From Arthrobacter cupressi (GTDB taxonomy: Bacteria > Actinomycetota > Actinomycetes > Actinomycetales > Micrococcaceae), in NCBI RefSeq assembly GCF_900099975.1, contig NZ_FNEI01000006.1:173592-237591 (forward strand): 64,000 nt of DNA, given 5' to 3'. The notes under the pieces are model-generated. The model was not told where the DNA came from. It worked only from the letters and a program-made list of their open reading frames with translations, and did no database searches. Below, piece after piece: positions 50,865 to 61,614 of this stretch; position 1 is the stretch's first letter, and each line of letters begins with the position of its first letter. The position numbers and the translations under genes are program-made.

Positions 50865-51603
50865 GCGCACAGGGAAGGCCATCGGACGCAGGACGGCGGG
50901 GTGCAGCCTGGCCCTGCTGCTCCTGTGCGCCGTCCCCGCTGCGGCGGCTGTCCCGGAACCCGGACCTTCCCCGGAAAACGGAAACCCCGGGGTCCTGGTC
51001 CCCGGTTCGACCAGCAGCCGGGTCCTCGGCGCCGTCCCTTGGGAGATCGGCCCCGGCGGGTTCGTCCTGCATCTGAAGGCCACGGGCCCTTGGGCTGAGG
51101 CTCCGCAGGGCGCGGCCGGACTGCTCACGGTCGAGGTGAAGGCGTGCCCCGGCCAATGGACCGCGGGGACCTGCGCCGAAGGCGCCAGGACCGTCATCCC
51201 GCACACCTTCCTCGCCTCGCCCGACGGGACCCTGAGCAGCCCGGCCGGACCCGGGCCCGCCATCCCGGCCGGCGCCGAGTTGCTGGCCGAAGTGACGCTG
51301 TCCCCGGCTGCGGACGATGCGGTGCAGGGCCTTTCCTTCCGGATGACCGCAGGGGACGGCGTTAGGGATGGCGCGGGCTGCCAGGCGGCAGCCATGCAAG
51401 TGCGCGACGGCGGCCGCTTGCCTGGCGCCGGGAGCCCCGACACCGTGCTCCGGCTTGCCGGGCTTGCCCTGCTCGGTGCCGCCGCCGCGGTGACCGGCCT
51501 GGCCGCCACCGGGTGGGCCCGCCGGCTGAACCTTCAGGGACCTTCCGACGGACCAGCGGGCGCACCAAGCGGGGGACCGGCAGCGGGGAGGGCAGGCGCA
51601 TGA
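50857..51603 (+). CDS. Secreted, C-terminally anchored hypothetical protein
   Basis: A 248-residue protein with an N-terminal signal peptide (residues 12-31), an extracellular beta-rich domain with three cysteines, and a C-terminal transmembrane helix (about 205-223) followed by a short glycine/proline tail. It resembles a surface anchor or assembly factor for the SipW-type subunits, in the position where TapA is found in Bacillus; similarity to TapA was not established. It overlaps sipW by 8 bases. Confidence 0.65.
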   Translation: MPERTGKAIGRRTAGCSLALLLLCAVPAAAAVPEPGPSPENGNPGVLVPGSTSSRVLGAVPWEIGPGGFVLHLKATGPWAEAPQGAAGLLTVEVKACPGQWTAGTCAEGARTVIPHTFLASPDGTLSSPAGPGPAIPAGAELLAEVTLSPAADDAVQGLSFRMTAGDGVRDGAGCQAAAMQVRDGGRLPGAGSPDTVLRLAGLALLGAAAAVTGLAATGWARRLNLQGPSDGPAGAPSGGPAAGRAGA

Positions 51604-52139
51604 GGAGGCGTCCGCCGTCGGGCAGGCCGGCTCCTCGGGGCAGGCCGCCACGCAAACTGACCGGCGTGCTGGCGGCAGCAGGACTCGCCGCTGCGCTGCT
51701 CGGGCCGGCGGCGACAGGTGCCACCGAAGCCGTCTGGCAGGACTCCGAGTTCACCTCCGCCGCCCTGTCGGCGTCGACACTGCCCACCCCGGTGGTCGAC
51801 AGCTGCACCCTGACCACCGGCGGAGTGCAGAGCACCATGGTGGTCAACTGGCACTTCCCGGCCGGGTCCTCGCTGCAGGCCCCCGCGAACCTTGATGTGG
51901 CGGTCACCGGCGGCGGGATGCTTGACCCGGTACTGGGCGCGCTGGTTCCGAGCAGCGTTGGCACCACGGGCTCGGGACCCGCGTACACCACGACGGTGAC
52001 GGTGGCGAGCCTGAGCCTCGGGAGCGTTGCATACGAGGTCTCCCTGCGCTCGAAGCTGGGCACCAACTGGGTCTCCGCCCCGGCCGTTGCCCGTGGAACC
52101 AAGCCGGCACTCGGCTCGGCCACCTGCGCGCCGGCCTGA
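51600..52139 (+). CDS. Third exported protein with W-x-D-S-E-F motif
   Basis: A 179-residue exported protein. The signal region KLTGVLAAAGLAAALLGPAATGATEAVWQDSEF ends in a W-Q-D-S-E-F variant of the motif seen in the two paralogues. The mature part resembles an Ig-like or fibronectin-like beta domain (VVDSCTLTTGGVQST ... YTTTVTVASLSLGSVAYEVSLRSKLGTNW). It overlaps the previous gene by 4 bases and closes the module. Confidence 0.75.
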   Translation: MRRRPPSGRPAPRGRPPRKLTGVLAAAGLAAALLGPAATGATEAVWQDSEFTSAALSASTLPTPVVDSCTLTTGGVQSTMVVNWHFPAGSSLQAPANLDVAVTGGGMLDPVLGALVPSSVGTTGSGPAYTTTVTVASLSLGSVAYEVSLRSKLGTNWVSAPAVARGTKPALGSATCAPA

Positions 52140-52273
52140 TCCGCGGGCTGTCCCGGGGTGTACGCCGAGAGGGAACTTTTGCGGACAGCTATGCGTGATT
52201 CACTCGGAACGGTGTAAACCTAGAACTGTCGCAGCACCGCACGCGCACAGAAGCTGCGCCGTACAGCACTACC

Positions 52274-52296
52274 AGGAGGGACGGGGCCTGGCCCCG
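52274..52296 (+). promoter_or_regulatory. Shine-Dalgarno plus spacing hairpin before ftsH
   Basis: AGGAGGG at 52274-52280 is 22 bases from the ATG, too far for normal initiation. Between them CGGGG-CCTGG-CCCCG (52282-52296) folds into a 5-bp hairpin that would shorten the effective spacing to about 7 bases. Confidence 0.4.
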
Positions 52297-52302
52297 GTAC
52301 AG

Positions 52303-54417
<2,115 letters not shown>

Positions 54418-54427
54418 GCTTTCTGCT

Positions 54428-55087
54428 GTGACTCACATCGACGACGACGACTTCAGTGGTGCCTTCGGCGTAGTGTCCGCCGGTGATTCCGGCGGTTCCG
54501 CCGGCCATGGCAAGCACTCCCACAAGGTGGACCGGCCCCGCATCGAGGCCGCTGTGCGCGAGATCCTCATCGCAGTAGGGGAGGACCCGGACCGCGGCGG
54601 CTTGCTGGATACGCCCAAGCGGGTGGCCAAGGCCTATGCCGAAGTCTTCGCCGGCCTCCACCAGGATCCCGCGGACGTACTCTCCACCACCTTCGACCTG
54701 GACCACGAGGAACTCGTGCTGGTCAAGGACATCCCGTTCTACTCCACCTGCGAGCACCACCTGGTCCCGTTCCACGGCATGGCCCATGTCGGCTACATTC
54801 CGTCACATGACGGAAGGGTGACCGGGCTGAGCAAGCTGGCACGCCTGGTGGACATCTATGCCCGCCGCCCGCAGGTGCAGGAACGGCTGACGACCCAGAT
54901 CGTCGAGGCCCTCGTGGAGCACCTCAATCCCCGCGGCGCGATCGTCGTCGTCGAATGCGAGCACATGTGTATGTCCATGCGCGGCATCCGGAAACCCGGC
55001 GCGAAGACCGTCACCAGTGCGGTGCGCGGTCAACTTCATGACCCGGCTACCCGCGCCGAAGCCATGAGCCTCATACTCGGAAGGTAA
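54428..55087 (+). CDS. folE: GTP cyclohydrolase I
   Basis: A 219-residue enzyme converting GTP to dihydroneopterin triphosphate, the first folate step. The zinc ligands are in [12 protein letters not shown] and [10 protein letters not shown]. The first ~38 residues are an unconserved acidic/histidine-rich extension (THIDDDDF). The start is GTG 54428, with TAAGCT as a -10 seven bases before it, suggesting a leaderless message. It leads the folate operon. Confidence 0.94.
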   Translation: MTHIDDDDFSGAFGVVSAGDSGGSAGHGKHSHKVDRPRIEAAVREILIAVGEDPDRGGLLDTPKRVAKAYAEVFAGLHQDPADVLSTTFDLDHEELVLVKDIPFYSTCEHHLVPFHGMAHVGYIPSHDGRVTGLSKLARLVDIYARRPQVQERLTTQIVEALVEHLNPRGAIVVVECEHMCMSMRGIRKPGAKTVTSAVRGQLHDPATRAEAMSLILGR

Positions 55088-55093
55088 TAGACC

Positions 55094-55999
55094 ATGGATT
55101 CCCTCGCAGCAGCACCCGGAACAGGACCAGCCACCAACCCCCTGCCGATCCTCCGCAAACCACGTGCGGCGGCCCGCTTCGAGGACCTGCCGGCGGACCG
55201 CACCGTGGTCATGGGCATCCTGAACGTCACCCCCGATTCCTTCAGCGACGGCGGCAAGCACCCGACGGCGGACACCGCCATCGCGCACGGCCTGCGGATG
55301 TTCTACGCCGGGGCGGACATCATCGACATCGGCGGTGAATCCACCCGCCCGGGCGCCGAGTCCGTCAACCCCGAGGAAGAACAGCGCCGGGTCCTGCCGG
55401 TGATCCAGGCACTGGTCAAGGCCGGCGCCCTGGTCAGCGTCGACACCATCCACACGTCCACCGCCGCGGCGGCCATCGATGCCGGCGCAGCGATCATCAA
55501 CGACGTCTCCGGCCTGACCATCGAGCCCGGCATGGCCGAGCTCATCGCCGCCAGCAAGGTGAAATACATCCTCACCCACCGCCGCGGCGACGCCGAGACC
55601 ATGGACAGCCTGGCCGAATACGGCAACGTGGTGGACGAAGTGGTCGAGGAACTCAAGGGTGTCCGGGGCAAGCTGTACGCCGCCGGTGTCGCGCCGGAGC
55701 AGATCATCGTGGACCCGGGCCTGGGCTTCTCAAAGAACGAGGCCCAGAACTGGGAACTGCTCAAGCACGTCGGCAAGCTGGACGCCCTGGGCCACCCGAT
55801 CCTCGTCGGCGCCTCCCGCAAGCGCTTCCTGGGCAGCCTGCTGGCCGTTGCCGGCAAGGCGGCCGCTCCCGAGGAGAGGGACCACGCCACGGCGGCCATC
55901 ACAGCGATCAGCGCGGCACGGGGCATCTGGGGCGTGCGCGTGCACGACGTCGGCCCCAGCCTTGACGCGGTCAAGGTCGCCGCGCGCGTCCGGCACTGA
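55094..55999 (+). CDS. folP: Dihydropteroate synthase
   Basis: A 301-residue TIM barrel, the sulfonamide target, that joins pterin diphosphate to p-aminobenzoate. It shows VVMGILNVTPDSFSDGG, DIGGESTRPGA, and the C-terminal ILVGASRKRFLG loop. It follows folE by 6 bases. The N-terminus carries a 30-residue proline-rich extension. Confidence 0.95.
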   Translation: MDSLAAAPGTGPATNPLPILRKPRAAARFEDLPADRTVVMGILNVTPDSFSDGGKHPTADTAIAHGLRMFYAGADIIDIGGESTRPGAESVNPEEEQRRVLPVIQALVKAGALVSVDTIHTSTAAAAIDAGAAIINDVSGLTIEPGMAELIAASKVKYILTHRRGDAETMDSLAEYGNVVDEVVEELKGVRGKLYAAGVAPEQIIVDPGLGFSKNEAQNWELLKHVGKLDALGHPILVGASRKRFLGSLLAVAGKAAAPEERDHATAAITAISAARGIWGVRVHDVGPSLDAVKVAARVRH

Positions 56000-56032
56000 A
56001 GCTGTGTATCCGAACTGAATTAGGGGAAGCGT

Positions 56033-56392
56033 TTGGACAAGATCACGCTGACGGGGGTTACGGCCGTCGGACACCACGGGGTGTTCGATTTCGAACGCCG
56101 TGAAGGGCAGCCCTTCGTGGTGGACGCGGTGCTGCACACCGATTTTTCCCGGGCGGCCGAAACTGACGACATCGAACACACCGCGCACTACGGCGAGGTG
56201 GCCGGCTACATCGTCTCGGAAATCAGCGGTGAGCCGCTGAACCTGATCGAAGGCCTCGCGGTCCGCATCGCCGAAGGGATCCTGGCCGGGTACCCGGTCT
56301 CCGCCGTCGACGTCACCGTCCACAAGCCGAAGGCGCCCATCGAGGTGCCGTTCGGCGACGTGACGGTCAGCGTGTACCGGGAGCGCACATGA
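56033..56392 (+). CDS. folB: Dihydroneopterin aldolase
   Basis: A 119-residue enzyme converting dihydroneopterin to 6-hydroxymethyl-dihydropterin and glycolaldehyde. It shows LTGVTAVGHHGVFDFERREGQPFVVD and a catalytic lysine in VTVHKPKAPIEVPFGDV. The start is a TTG with AGGGGAAG upstream. It overlaps folK by 4 bases. Confidence 0.94.
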   Translation: MDKITLTGVTAVGHHGVFDFERREGQPFVVDAVLHTDFSRAAETDDIEHTAHYGEVAGYIVSEISGEPLNLIEGLAVRIAEGILAGYPVSAVDVTVHKPKAPIEVPFGDVTVSVYRERT

Positions 56393-56979
56393 GCGAGCCC
56401 ACCAAAGCCATCCTGGCGCTCGGCAGCAACCTGGGCGAACGGAACGACACCTTGTCCACCGCGGTCGCGGACCTCGTGGACCGGCCCGAGGTGCGCCTGC
56501 TCGGCGTTTCCCCCGTGGTCCAGACCAAGGCAGTCGGCGGACCCGCCGGGCAGCCGGATTTCCTGAACATGGTGATAGCGGTGGAGACCACCCTGGGTCC
56601 GTACGAACTGCTGCAGCACTGCCACGACGTCGAACAGAAGCACCACCGCGTCCGTGAAGTCCGGTGGGGCCCGCGCACGCTGGACGTGGACATCATCACC
56701 TACGGCGGGCTGCGCAGCGACGACCCCGAACTCATCCTGCCGCATCCCCGGGCCGCCGAGCGGGCCTTCGTCCTCTACCCGTGGGCCCAGCTGGACCCCG
56801 CGGCGCAGCTGAACGGCGAAAGCGTGGCCGAGCTCGCAGTCCGGGCCGAAGACTTCGCGGGCCTGCGGCCGTTCGACGGTTTCGACGGCGACGGTGCGGC
56901 AAACGGGGTCGGCGCGGCGAACGGAAGCGGCAAAGCAGGCGCAGAGGCCGGCAGTATCACCAGGGCGGAGCCGGCATGA
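56389..56979 (+). CDS. folK: Hydroxymethyl-dihydropterin pyrophosphokinase
   Basis: A 196-residue HPPK that pyrophosphorylates the pterin for FolP. It shows ALGSNLGERNDTL, the R-W-G-P-R-T-L-D-V-D-I catalytic block and LPHPRAAERAFVLYPW. A glycine/alanine-rich 35-residue C-terminal tail is unconserved. It overlaps DUF3180 by 4 bases. Confidence 0.94.
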   Translation: MSEPTKAILALGSNLGERNDTLSTAVADLVDRPEVRLLGVSPVVQTKAVGGPAGQPDFLNMVIAVETTLGPYELLQHCHDVEQKHHRVREVRWGPRTLDVDIITYGGLRSDDPELILPHPRAAERAFVLYPWAQLDPAAQLNGESVAELAVRAEDFAGLRPFDGFDGDGAANGVGAANGSGKAGAEAGSITRAEPA

Positions 56980-57494
56980 AAGCGATGCGCCCGATCGCCC
57001 TGGTGATCATCGCCGTCGTCCTTGCGGGTGCGGGCTGGCTGACCGTTGTGGCCACCAACCGCTATGGCTTGGCGACGCCGGTCCTTCCGGCGTCCGCGCT
57101 GGTCACCATGGCCGTGATCGCCGTGATCACCCTGGTCATGGGAATCCGCGTGCTGCGCTGGCGCAACGGCAAGAAGAAGTCCATGCTGAACCCGATCCTG
57201 GCCGCGCGCACCCTGATCCTGGCCCAGGCCTGCGCCTACGTGGGCGCGATGCTGCTGGGCTGGCATGGCGGGATCGTGGTGGAGCAACTGCGGATCTGGA
57301 ACTTCCGCAGCGACCAGCCGATCCTGTGGCTGGCCCTCATCATGGGCGGCGGCGGGCTGGTCATGGTCGTCGTTGGCCTGGTGGTCGAGCGCTTCTGCCG
57401 TATACCCCCGGAGGACCTTGAAGGCGGCGGAACTGCCGGGCCCCGGCGCGGGGACGCCAAGGGCGAAGGTGAGTATGCATACCGCCGCGATTGA
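56976..57494 (+). CDS. DUF3180 membrane protein
   Basis: A 172-residue protein with four transmembrane helices (about 7-25, 38-58, 78-98 and 118-140), a pattern and position (directly after folK) typical of DUF3180 in actinobacteria. A charged C-terminal tail is cytoplasmic. Function unknown. It overlaps the next gene by 20 bases. Confidence 0.88.
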   Translation: MKAMRPIALVIIAVVLAGAGWLTVVATNRYGLATPVLPASALVTMAVIAVITLVMGIRVLRWRNGKKKSMLNPILAARTLILAQACAYVGAMLLGWHGGIVVEQLRIWNFRSDQPILWLALIMGGGGLVMVVVGLVVERFCRIPPEDLEGGGTAGPRRGDAKGEGEYAYRRD

Positions 57495-57987
57495 TCCACC
57501 CGGCATCGTCTGGCAGCGGGTCTCACCGAAGTACGTGACCGTGCGGCTCGTCGAATGGGCCATCGGCAACCTGTTGTTCGTGGCCGTGCTCAGCCTTCCC
57601 CTCCTGTTCGTGCTGCTGGGCGGATGGCTGTTTCCGCCGCTGTGGCTGGCCGTCACCGTCCCGGCGGCCATGTTCCTGCTCGCGCTGTGGCGCCTGGTGC
57701 TCATCCCGCGCCAGGTCCGGGCCATTGGATACGCCGAACGCGACGAGGATCTGCTCATCCGCCGCGGCATCTTCTTCCAGCGCACCATGGTGGTGCCGTA
57801 CGGACGCATGCAGTACGTGGACGTCGCCGTGGGCCCGGTGGAGCGCGCGCTGGGGCTGTGCACCCTGAAGCTGCACACTGCTTCCCCGGGCACGAACGCG
57901 CTGCTGCCCGGGCTCCCCGCCGCCGAAGGCGCCCGGCTCCGCGAACAACTCACCGCCCGCGGCGAAGCGCGGCTGGCAGGCCTGTGA
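57475..57987 (+). CDS. PH-domain membrane protein
   Basis: A 170-residue protein with two transmembrane helices (about 30-50 and 55-75) followed by a bacterial PH domain (RRGIFFQRTMVVPYGRMQYVDVAVGPVERALGLCTLKLHT). This is the YdbS-like half of the YdbS/YdbT pair. The start ATG 57475 is preferred, with GTG 57469 possible. It overlaps DUF3180 and precedes the YdbT-like protein by 4 bases, so the two proteins act as a pair. Confidence 0.87.
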   Translation: MHTAAIDPPGIVWQRVSPKYVTVRLVEWAIGNLLFVAVLSLPLLFVLLGGWLFPPLWLAVTVPAAMFLLALWRLVLIPRQVRAIGYAERDEDLLIRRGIFFQRTMVVPYGRMQYVDVAVGPVERALGLCTLKLHTASPGTNALLPGLPAAEGARLREQLTARGEARLAGL

Positions 57988-57991
57988 TCGG

Positions 57992-59602
57992 GTGTCCGTG
58001 GACGTGAACCGGCAACCGCCTGCCGTCGACGCCGACTGGCACCGCGTCCACCCGGCGTCGCCGTTCGTGCGGGGCTGGGTGGCGCTGGTCGCCGTCGTCG
58101 TCTTCTTCGGACGCGACATCTTCGAGCGCGCGCTGCAGGGCCGCGAACTGGTGGAGCAGGGACTCAACGGGCGCATCCTGTGGCTGCTGGCGGGTGGCGC
58201 CGCGCTGCTGCTGGTCACCGTGGCGGGGTTCATCCTCAGCTGGTACTTCACGCGCTACCAGCTCAGCGAAGGCTACGTCCGGGTGAACACCGGCTTCCTG
58301 TTCAAGCAGCAGCGGCAGGCCCGGCTGGACCGGGTCCAGGCCATCGACATCGTGCAGCCGCTGCTCGCCCGGGTCTTCGGCCTCGCCGAGCTGAAGTTCG
58401 AGGTGGCCGACGCCGGCGAATCGGCCGTGCGCTTGGCGTACCTGCCGATCGGGCAGGCGAAGCAATTGCGCGCCACCATCCTGGGACGGGCAGCGGGGAT
58501 TGCACCGGCCACCGCCGGCGGCGGCGAAACCGCACCCGTGCCGGAGGCACCCGAGCACGTGGTCCTCAGCGTCCCGCACGGCCGCCTGGTCGGCTCCCTG
58601 CTGCTGAGCGAACAGAGCTTCTTCGTGGTGCTCGGCGCGGTCGCCTCCGTAGTGTTCTCGGTCCTCACGGAATCCGGAGCCGTGATCCTCTACATGATCC
58701 CGGCGATCCTCGGCCTGGGTGCGGCGTACTGGAAGTCGTTCAACAAGGGCTTCAACTTCACGGCGGCGATTTCGCCGGACGGCATCCGGCTCCGGTACGG
58801 GCTGCTCGACACCCAGGCGCAGACCGTTCCGCCGGGCAGGATCCAGGCGCTGCGTATCACCCAGCCGCCGCTGTGGCGGATCCTTGGCTGGTACCGCATC
58901 CAGGTCAACGTCGCCGGCTACGGCGGTGCGCCCGGCAACGAAAACGCCGCCCGCACCACGCTGCTGCCCGTGGGCAGGCTGGGCGAAGTCATGCAGACCC
59001 TCGCCCTGGTGCTGCCGGATCCCGGCACCCCGGATCCGCACCGCGTGTTCACCGCTGCCCTGAACGGACTGGACTCCGACGCCGGATTCACCACCACGCC
59101 GCGCCGCGCCCGGGTGCTCGCCCCGCTCGGCTGGCGGCGCAACGGCTTCCTCTCCACCGGCACCGCCTTGCTGCTGCGCTCCGGCCGGTGGTGGCGGCAG
59201 CTGGTGCTGGTCCCGCACCAGCGCACCCAGTCCATGGCATTGAGCCAGGGCCCCCTCGCCCGCCGCTTCGGGGTGGCGGACCTGGTGCTGCATACCACCG
59301 CCGGACCCGTGGTGCCGCGGCTGGTCCAGGCCGACGTCGGCCAGGCGGTGGCGCTGTTCGACCAGCAGGCCGCCCGCGCCAGGGAAGCCCGAAAGCGCCA
59401 GACCAGCGAGCAATGGCTCGCCGAACTCTCACGGGCAGGTTCCCTGCCGGTGCCCGCGCCGCTGCAGCCGCCGGTTCAGCCCGCGCCGCTGCAGCCGCCG
59501 GTTCAGCCCGCGCCGCTGCAGCCGCCGGTTCAGCCCGCGCCGCTGCAGCCGCCCGCTGCCGCAACCCCTACAACTCCCCAGGAGGAACCCCGCCATGGCT
59601 AG
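57992..59602 (+). CDS. YdbT-like multi-PH-domain membrane protein
   Basis: A 536-residue membrane protein with several transmembrane helices and repeated bPH2 domains (FLFKQQRQARLDRVQAIDIVQPLLARVFGLAELKFEV, again near residues 250-320 and 380-450). B. subtilis YdbS/YdbT confer resistance to a bacteriocin (amylocyclicin-like), so protection against membrane-active compounds is possible here; that is inference. The C-terminus is a PLQPPVQPA repeat encoded by a 27-bp tandem repeat. Confidence 0.84.
   Translation: MSVDVNRQPPAVDADWHRVHPASPFVRGWVALVAVVVFFGRDIFERALQGRELVEQGLNGRILWLLAGGAALLLVTVAGFILSWYFTRYQLSEGYVRVNTGFLFKQQRQARLDRVQAIDIVQPLLARVFGLAELKFEVADAGESAVRLAYLPIGQAKQLRATILGRAAGIAPATAGGGETAPVPEAPEHVVLSVPHGRLVGSLLLSEQSFFVVLGAVASVVFSVLTESGAVILYMIPAILGLGAAYWKSFNKGFNFTAAISPDGIRLRYGLLDTQAQTVPPGRIQALRITQPPLWRILGWYRIQVNVAGYGGAPGNENAARTTLLPVGRLGEVMQTLALVLPDPGTPDPHRVFTAALNGLDSDAGFTTTPRRARVLAPLGWRRNGFLSTGTALLLRSGRWWRQLVLVPHQRTQSMALSQGPLARRFGVADLVLHTTAGPVVPRLVQADVGQAVALFDQQAARAREARKRQTSEQWLAELSRAGSLPVPAPLQPPVQPAPLQPPVQPAPLQPPVQPAPLQPPAAATPTTPQEEPRHG
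59456..59553 (+). repeat. 27-bp tandem repeat (3.6 copies) inside a gene
   Basis: Three complete identical 27-base units (59456-59482, 59483-59509, 59510-59536) and a 17-base fourth copy encode the PLQPPVQPA repeat of the YdbT-like C-terminus. Units are in frame, so copy number can change without a frameshift. Confidence 0.9.
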
Positions 59603-60542
59603 GCCCGGACGACTCGGCATCGGCATCATCGGTGCCGGCAAGGTGGGCGCCGTCCTCGGTGCGGCGCTGCGCGGGGCCGAGCACGCCGTCGTCGGAGTAT
59701 CCGCCGTCTCCGAGAACAGCCGGGAACGGGCCGAAACCCTGCTGCCCGGCGTCCCGGTGCTCGAGATCCAGGACATCGTGGAACGCTCCGAACTGGTGCT
59801 GCTTGCCGTACCGGACGATGTGCTGGGGGGCCTCGTCGAAGGCCTCGCCAAACTCGGGGCCTGGCAGCCCGGCCAGCTCGTAGCGCACACCTCGGGCCGT
59901 TTCGGCGTGGGCATCCTGCAGCCCATCCGCGCGGCCGGCGCGATCCCGCTGGCGCTGCACCCGGCCATGACCTTCACCGGCATGAGCCTGGACCTTACCC
60001 GTCTCCAGGACTGCACCTTCGGAGTCACGGCGGACGCCGCGATGCTGCCGATCGGCCAGGCCCTGGTGATGGAGATGGGCGCCGAACCCGTCGTCATCGC
60101 CGAGGCGGACCGCACCATCTACCACGCAGCCCTCGCCCACAGCTCGAACCACATGGCCACCCTCGTGGCCCAGGGCTCGCAGCTGCTGCGGGAGATCGGC
60201 GTCGAACAGCCGGAAAACATGCTCGGCCCGCTGCTGCGGGCGACCCTCGAAAACGCCCTTGCGTCCGGTGAATCGGCGCTGACCGGACCGGTGGCCCGCG
60301 GCGACGCCGGCACAGTTGCCGGGCACGTCGAGGCACTGCGCGAACACGACGCCGGCGGCAGCGGCGATATCCTGTCCGCGTACCTCGCGATGGCCCGTGC
60401 CACGGCGCTGCGCGCTGCGAAGCGCGGACTGCTCAGCGGCCGGCAATTCAGTGGCATTGAGGCTGCACTGGACAGCGAGGACACGGACGCCCGGAACGCA
60501 GACGGCCCGGACACTCCCGGCACCACTTTGGAAGGCAATTGA
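59595..60542 (+). CDS. Rossmann dehydrogenase-like, DUF2520 family
   Basis: A 315-residue NAD(P)-binding protein with [18 protein letters not shown] at the start and a C-terminal helical DUF2520 domain ([22 protein letters not shown]). It resembles ketopantoate-reductase and prephenate-dehydrogenase-like folds. It is adjacent to panC, which suggests a ketopantoate reductase (PanE-like) role in pantothenate synthesis; no classical panE is in the window. It overlaps the PH-domain gene by 8 bases. Confidence 0.82.
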   Translation: MARPGRLGIGIIGAGKVGAVLGAALRGAEHAVVGVSAVSENSRERAETLLPGVPVLEIQDIVERSELVLLAVPDDVLGGLVEGLAKLGAWQPGQLVAHTSGRFGVGILQPIRAAGAIPLALHPAMTFTGMSLDLTRLQDCTFGVTADAAMLPIGQALVMEMGAEPVVIAEADRTIYHAALAHSSNHMATLVAQGSQLLREIGVEQPENMLGPLLRATLENALASGESALTGPVARGDAGTVAGHVEALREHDAGGSGDILSAYLAMARATALRAAKRGLLSGRQFSGIEAALDSEDTDARNADGPDTPGTTLEGN

Positions 60543-60544
60543 CC

Positions 60545-61447
60545 ATGGCAATCAAGCTCGTCACCACCGCGGCGGAACTGCGCTCCGAGGGTGCCCGGCT
60601 CCTGAAGGAAAAGGGCGGCAGCTCGCTTGGTTTCGTCCCCACCATGGGCGCCCTGCACTCCGGCCATGCCACGCTGGCCCGCACCGCCGTCGCCGCGAAC
60701 GACGTCACCGCCGTCTCCATCTTCGTGAACCCGCTGCAGTTCGGTGACGCCGTGGACCTGGACCGCTACCCCCGCACCCTCGAGGCGGACATGGAACTCC
60801 TCGACGCCGAAGGCGTGGACCTGGTGTTCGCCCCCGCCGTGGAGGAGGTCTACCCGGACGGTCAGCCGCTGGTCCGCGTGACTTCCGGTCCGCTGGGCGA
60901 AAAATGGGAAGGCGCCTCGCGTCCCGGACACTTCGACGGCGCGCTCACGGTGGTCGCGAAGCTGCTGCACTATGCGCTTCCCGCCGGCCCCGCGGCCGAC
61001 GGCGGTGCTGCCGCGTACCGCGCCTACTTCGGCCAGAAGGACGCCCAGCAGCTCGCACTCGTGCGCCGCATGGTGACCGACCTGAATTTCCCCGTGGAGA
61101 TCGTCGCCGTCCCGACGGTTCGCGCCGAGGACGGCCTGGCGCTGTCCAGCCGCAACCGCTTCCTCAGCGCGGAGGAACGCGAGGCGGCCTTGGTCCTCGC
61201 CCGGGCGCTTCGCCTGCTGGAGCAGCGCGCCAGCGCGCACGAACCGCTGGACCTGCCCTCCGCCGTCGAACTTGTCCGCTCCCAGCCGCTCGTGGAACTG
61301 GACTACTTCGACGTCGTGGACCCGCGCACGCTGGAGCCGCTCGCCGAGAACTGCCAGGACACCCCGTTCCGCGGCGAAGGCCTGGCGATTATCGCCGCAA
61401 AGGTCGGCCCGGTCCGGCTGATCGACAACATTCCGCTGGATTCCTGA
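60545..61447 (+). CDS. panC: Pantothenate synthetase
   Basis: A 300-residue ATP-dependent ligase joining pantoate and beta-alanine. [14 protein letters not shown] is the HIGH-like motif, VNPLQF and [17 protein letters not shown] are present, and SSRNRFLS is the KMSKS-like loop. ATG 60545 has GGAAGG about 10 bases upstream, better than TTG 60539. It follows the DUF2520 gene directly. Confidence 0.95.
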   Translation: MAIKLVTTAAELRSEGARLLKEKGGSSLGFVPTMGALHSGHATLARTAVAANDVTAVSIFVNPLQFGDAVDLDRYPRTLEADMELLDAEGVDLVFAPAVEEVYPDGQPLVRVTSGPLGEKWEGASRPGHFDGALTVVAKLLHYALPAGPAADGGAAAYRAYFGQKDAQQLALVRRMVTDLNFPVEIVAVPTVRAEDGLALSSRNRFLSAEEREAALVLARALRLLEQRASAHEPLDLPSAVELVRSQPLVELDYFDVVDPRTLEPLAENCQDTPFRGEGLAIIAAKVGPVRLIDNIPLDS

Positions 61448-61614
61448 ATTCCGTGCGGCCCTTTCCGGCCGCCGTTGCCGCGTGCCAGGGAACGCGGAAT
61501 TAATTCTTGCTGTTTCCTGCTGACGGGAATGCAGCAACGGCTTAAACTGTTGCAGTTTTCACCGGTTGATCTCCGGCCGACTCCACACTAGAAGCACCCA
61601 CTTGGGGGACCCTC

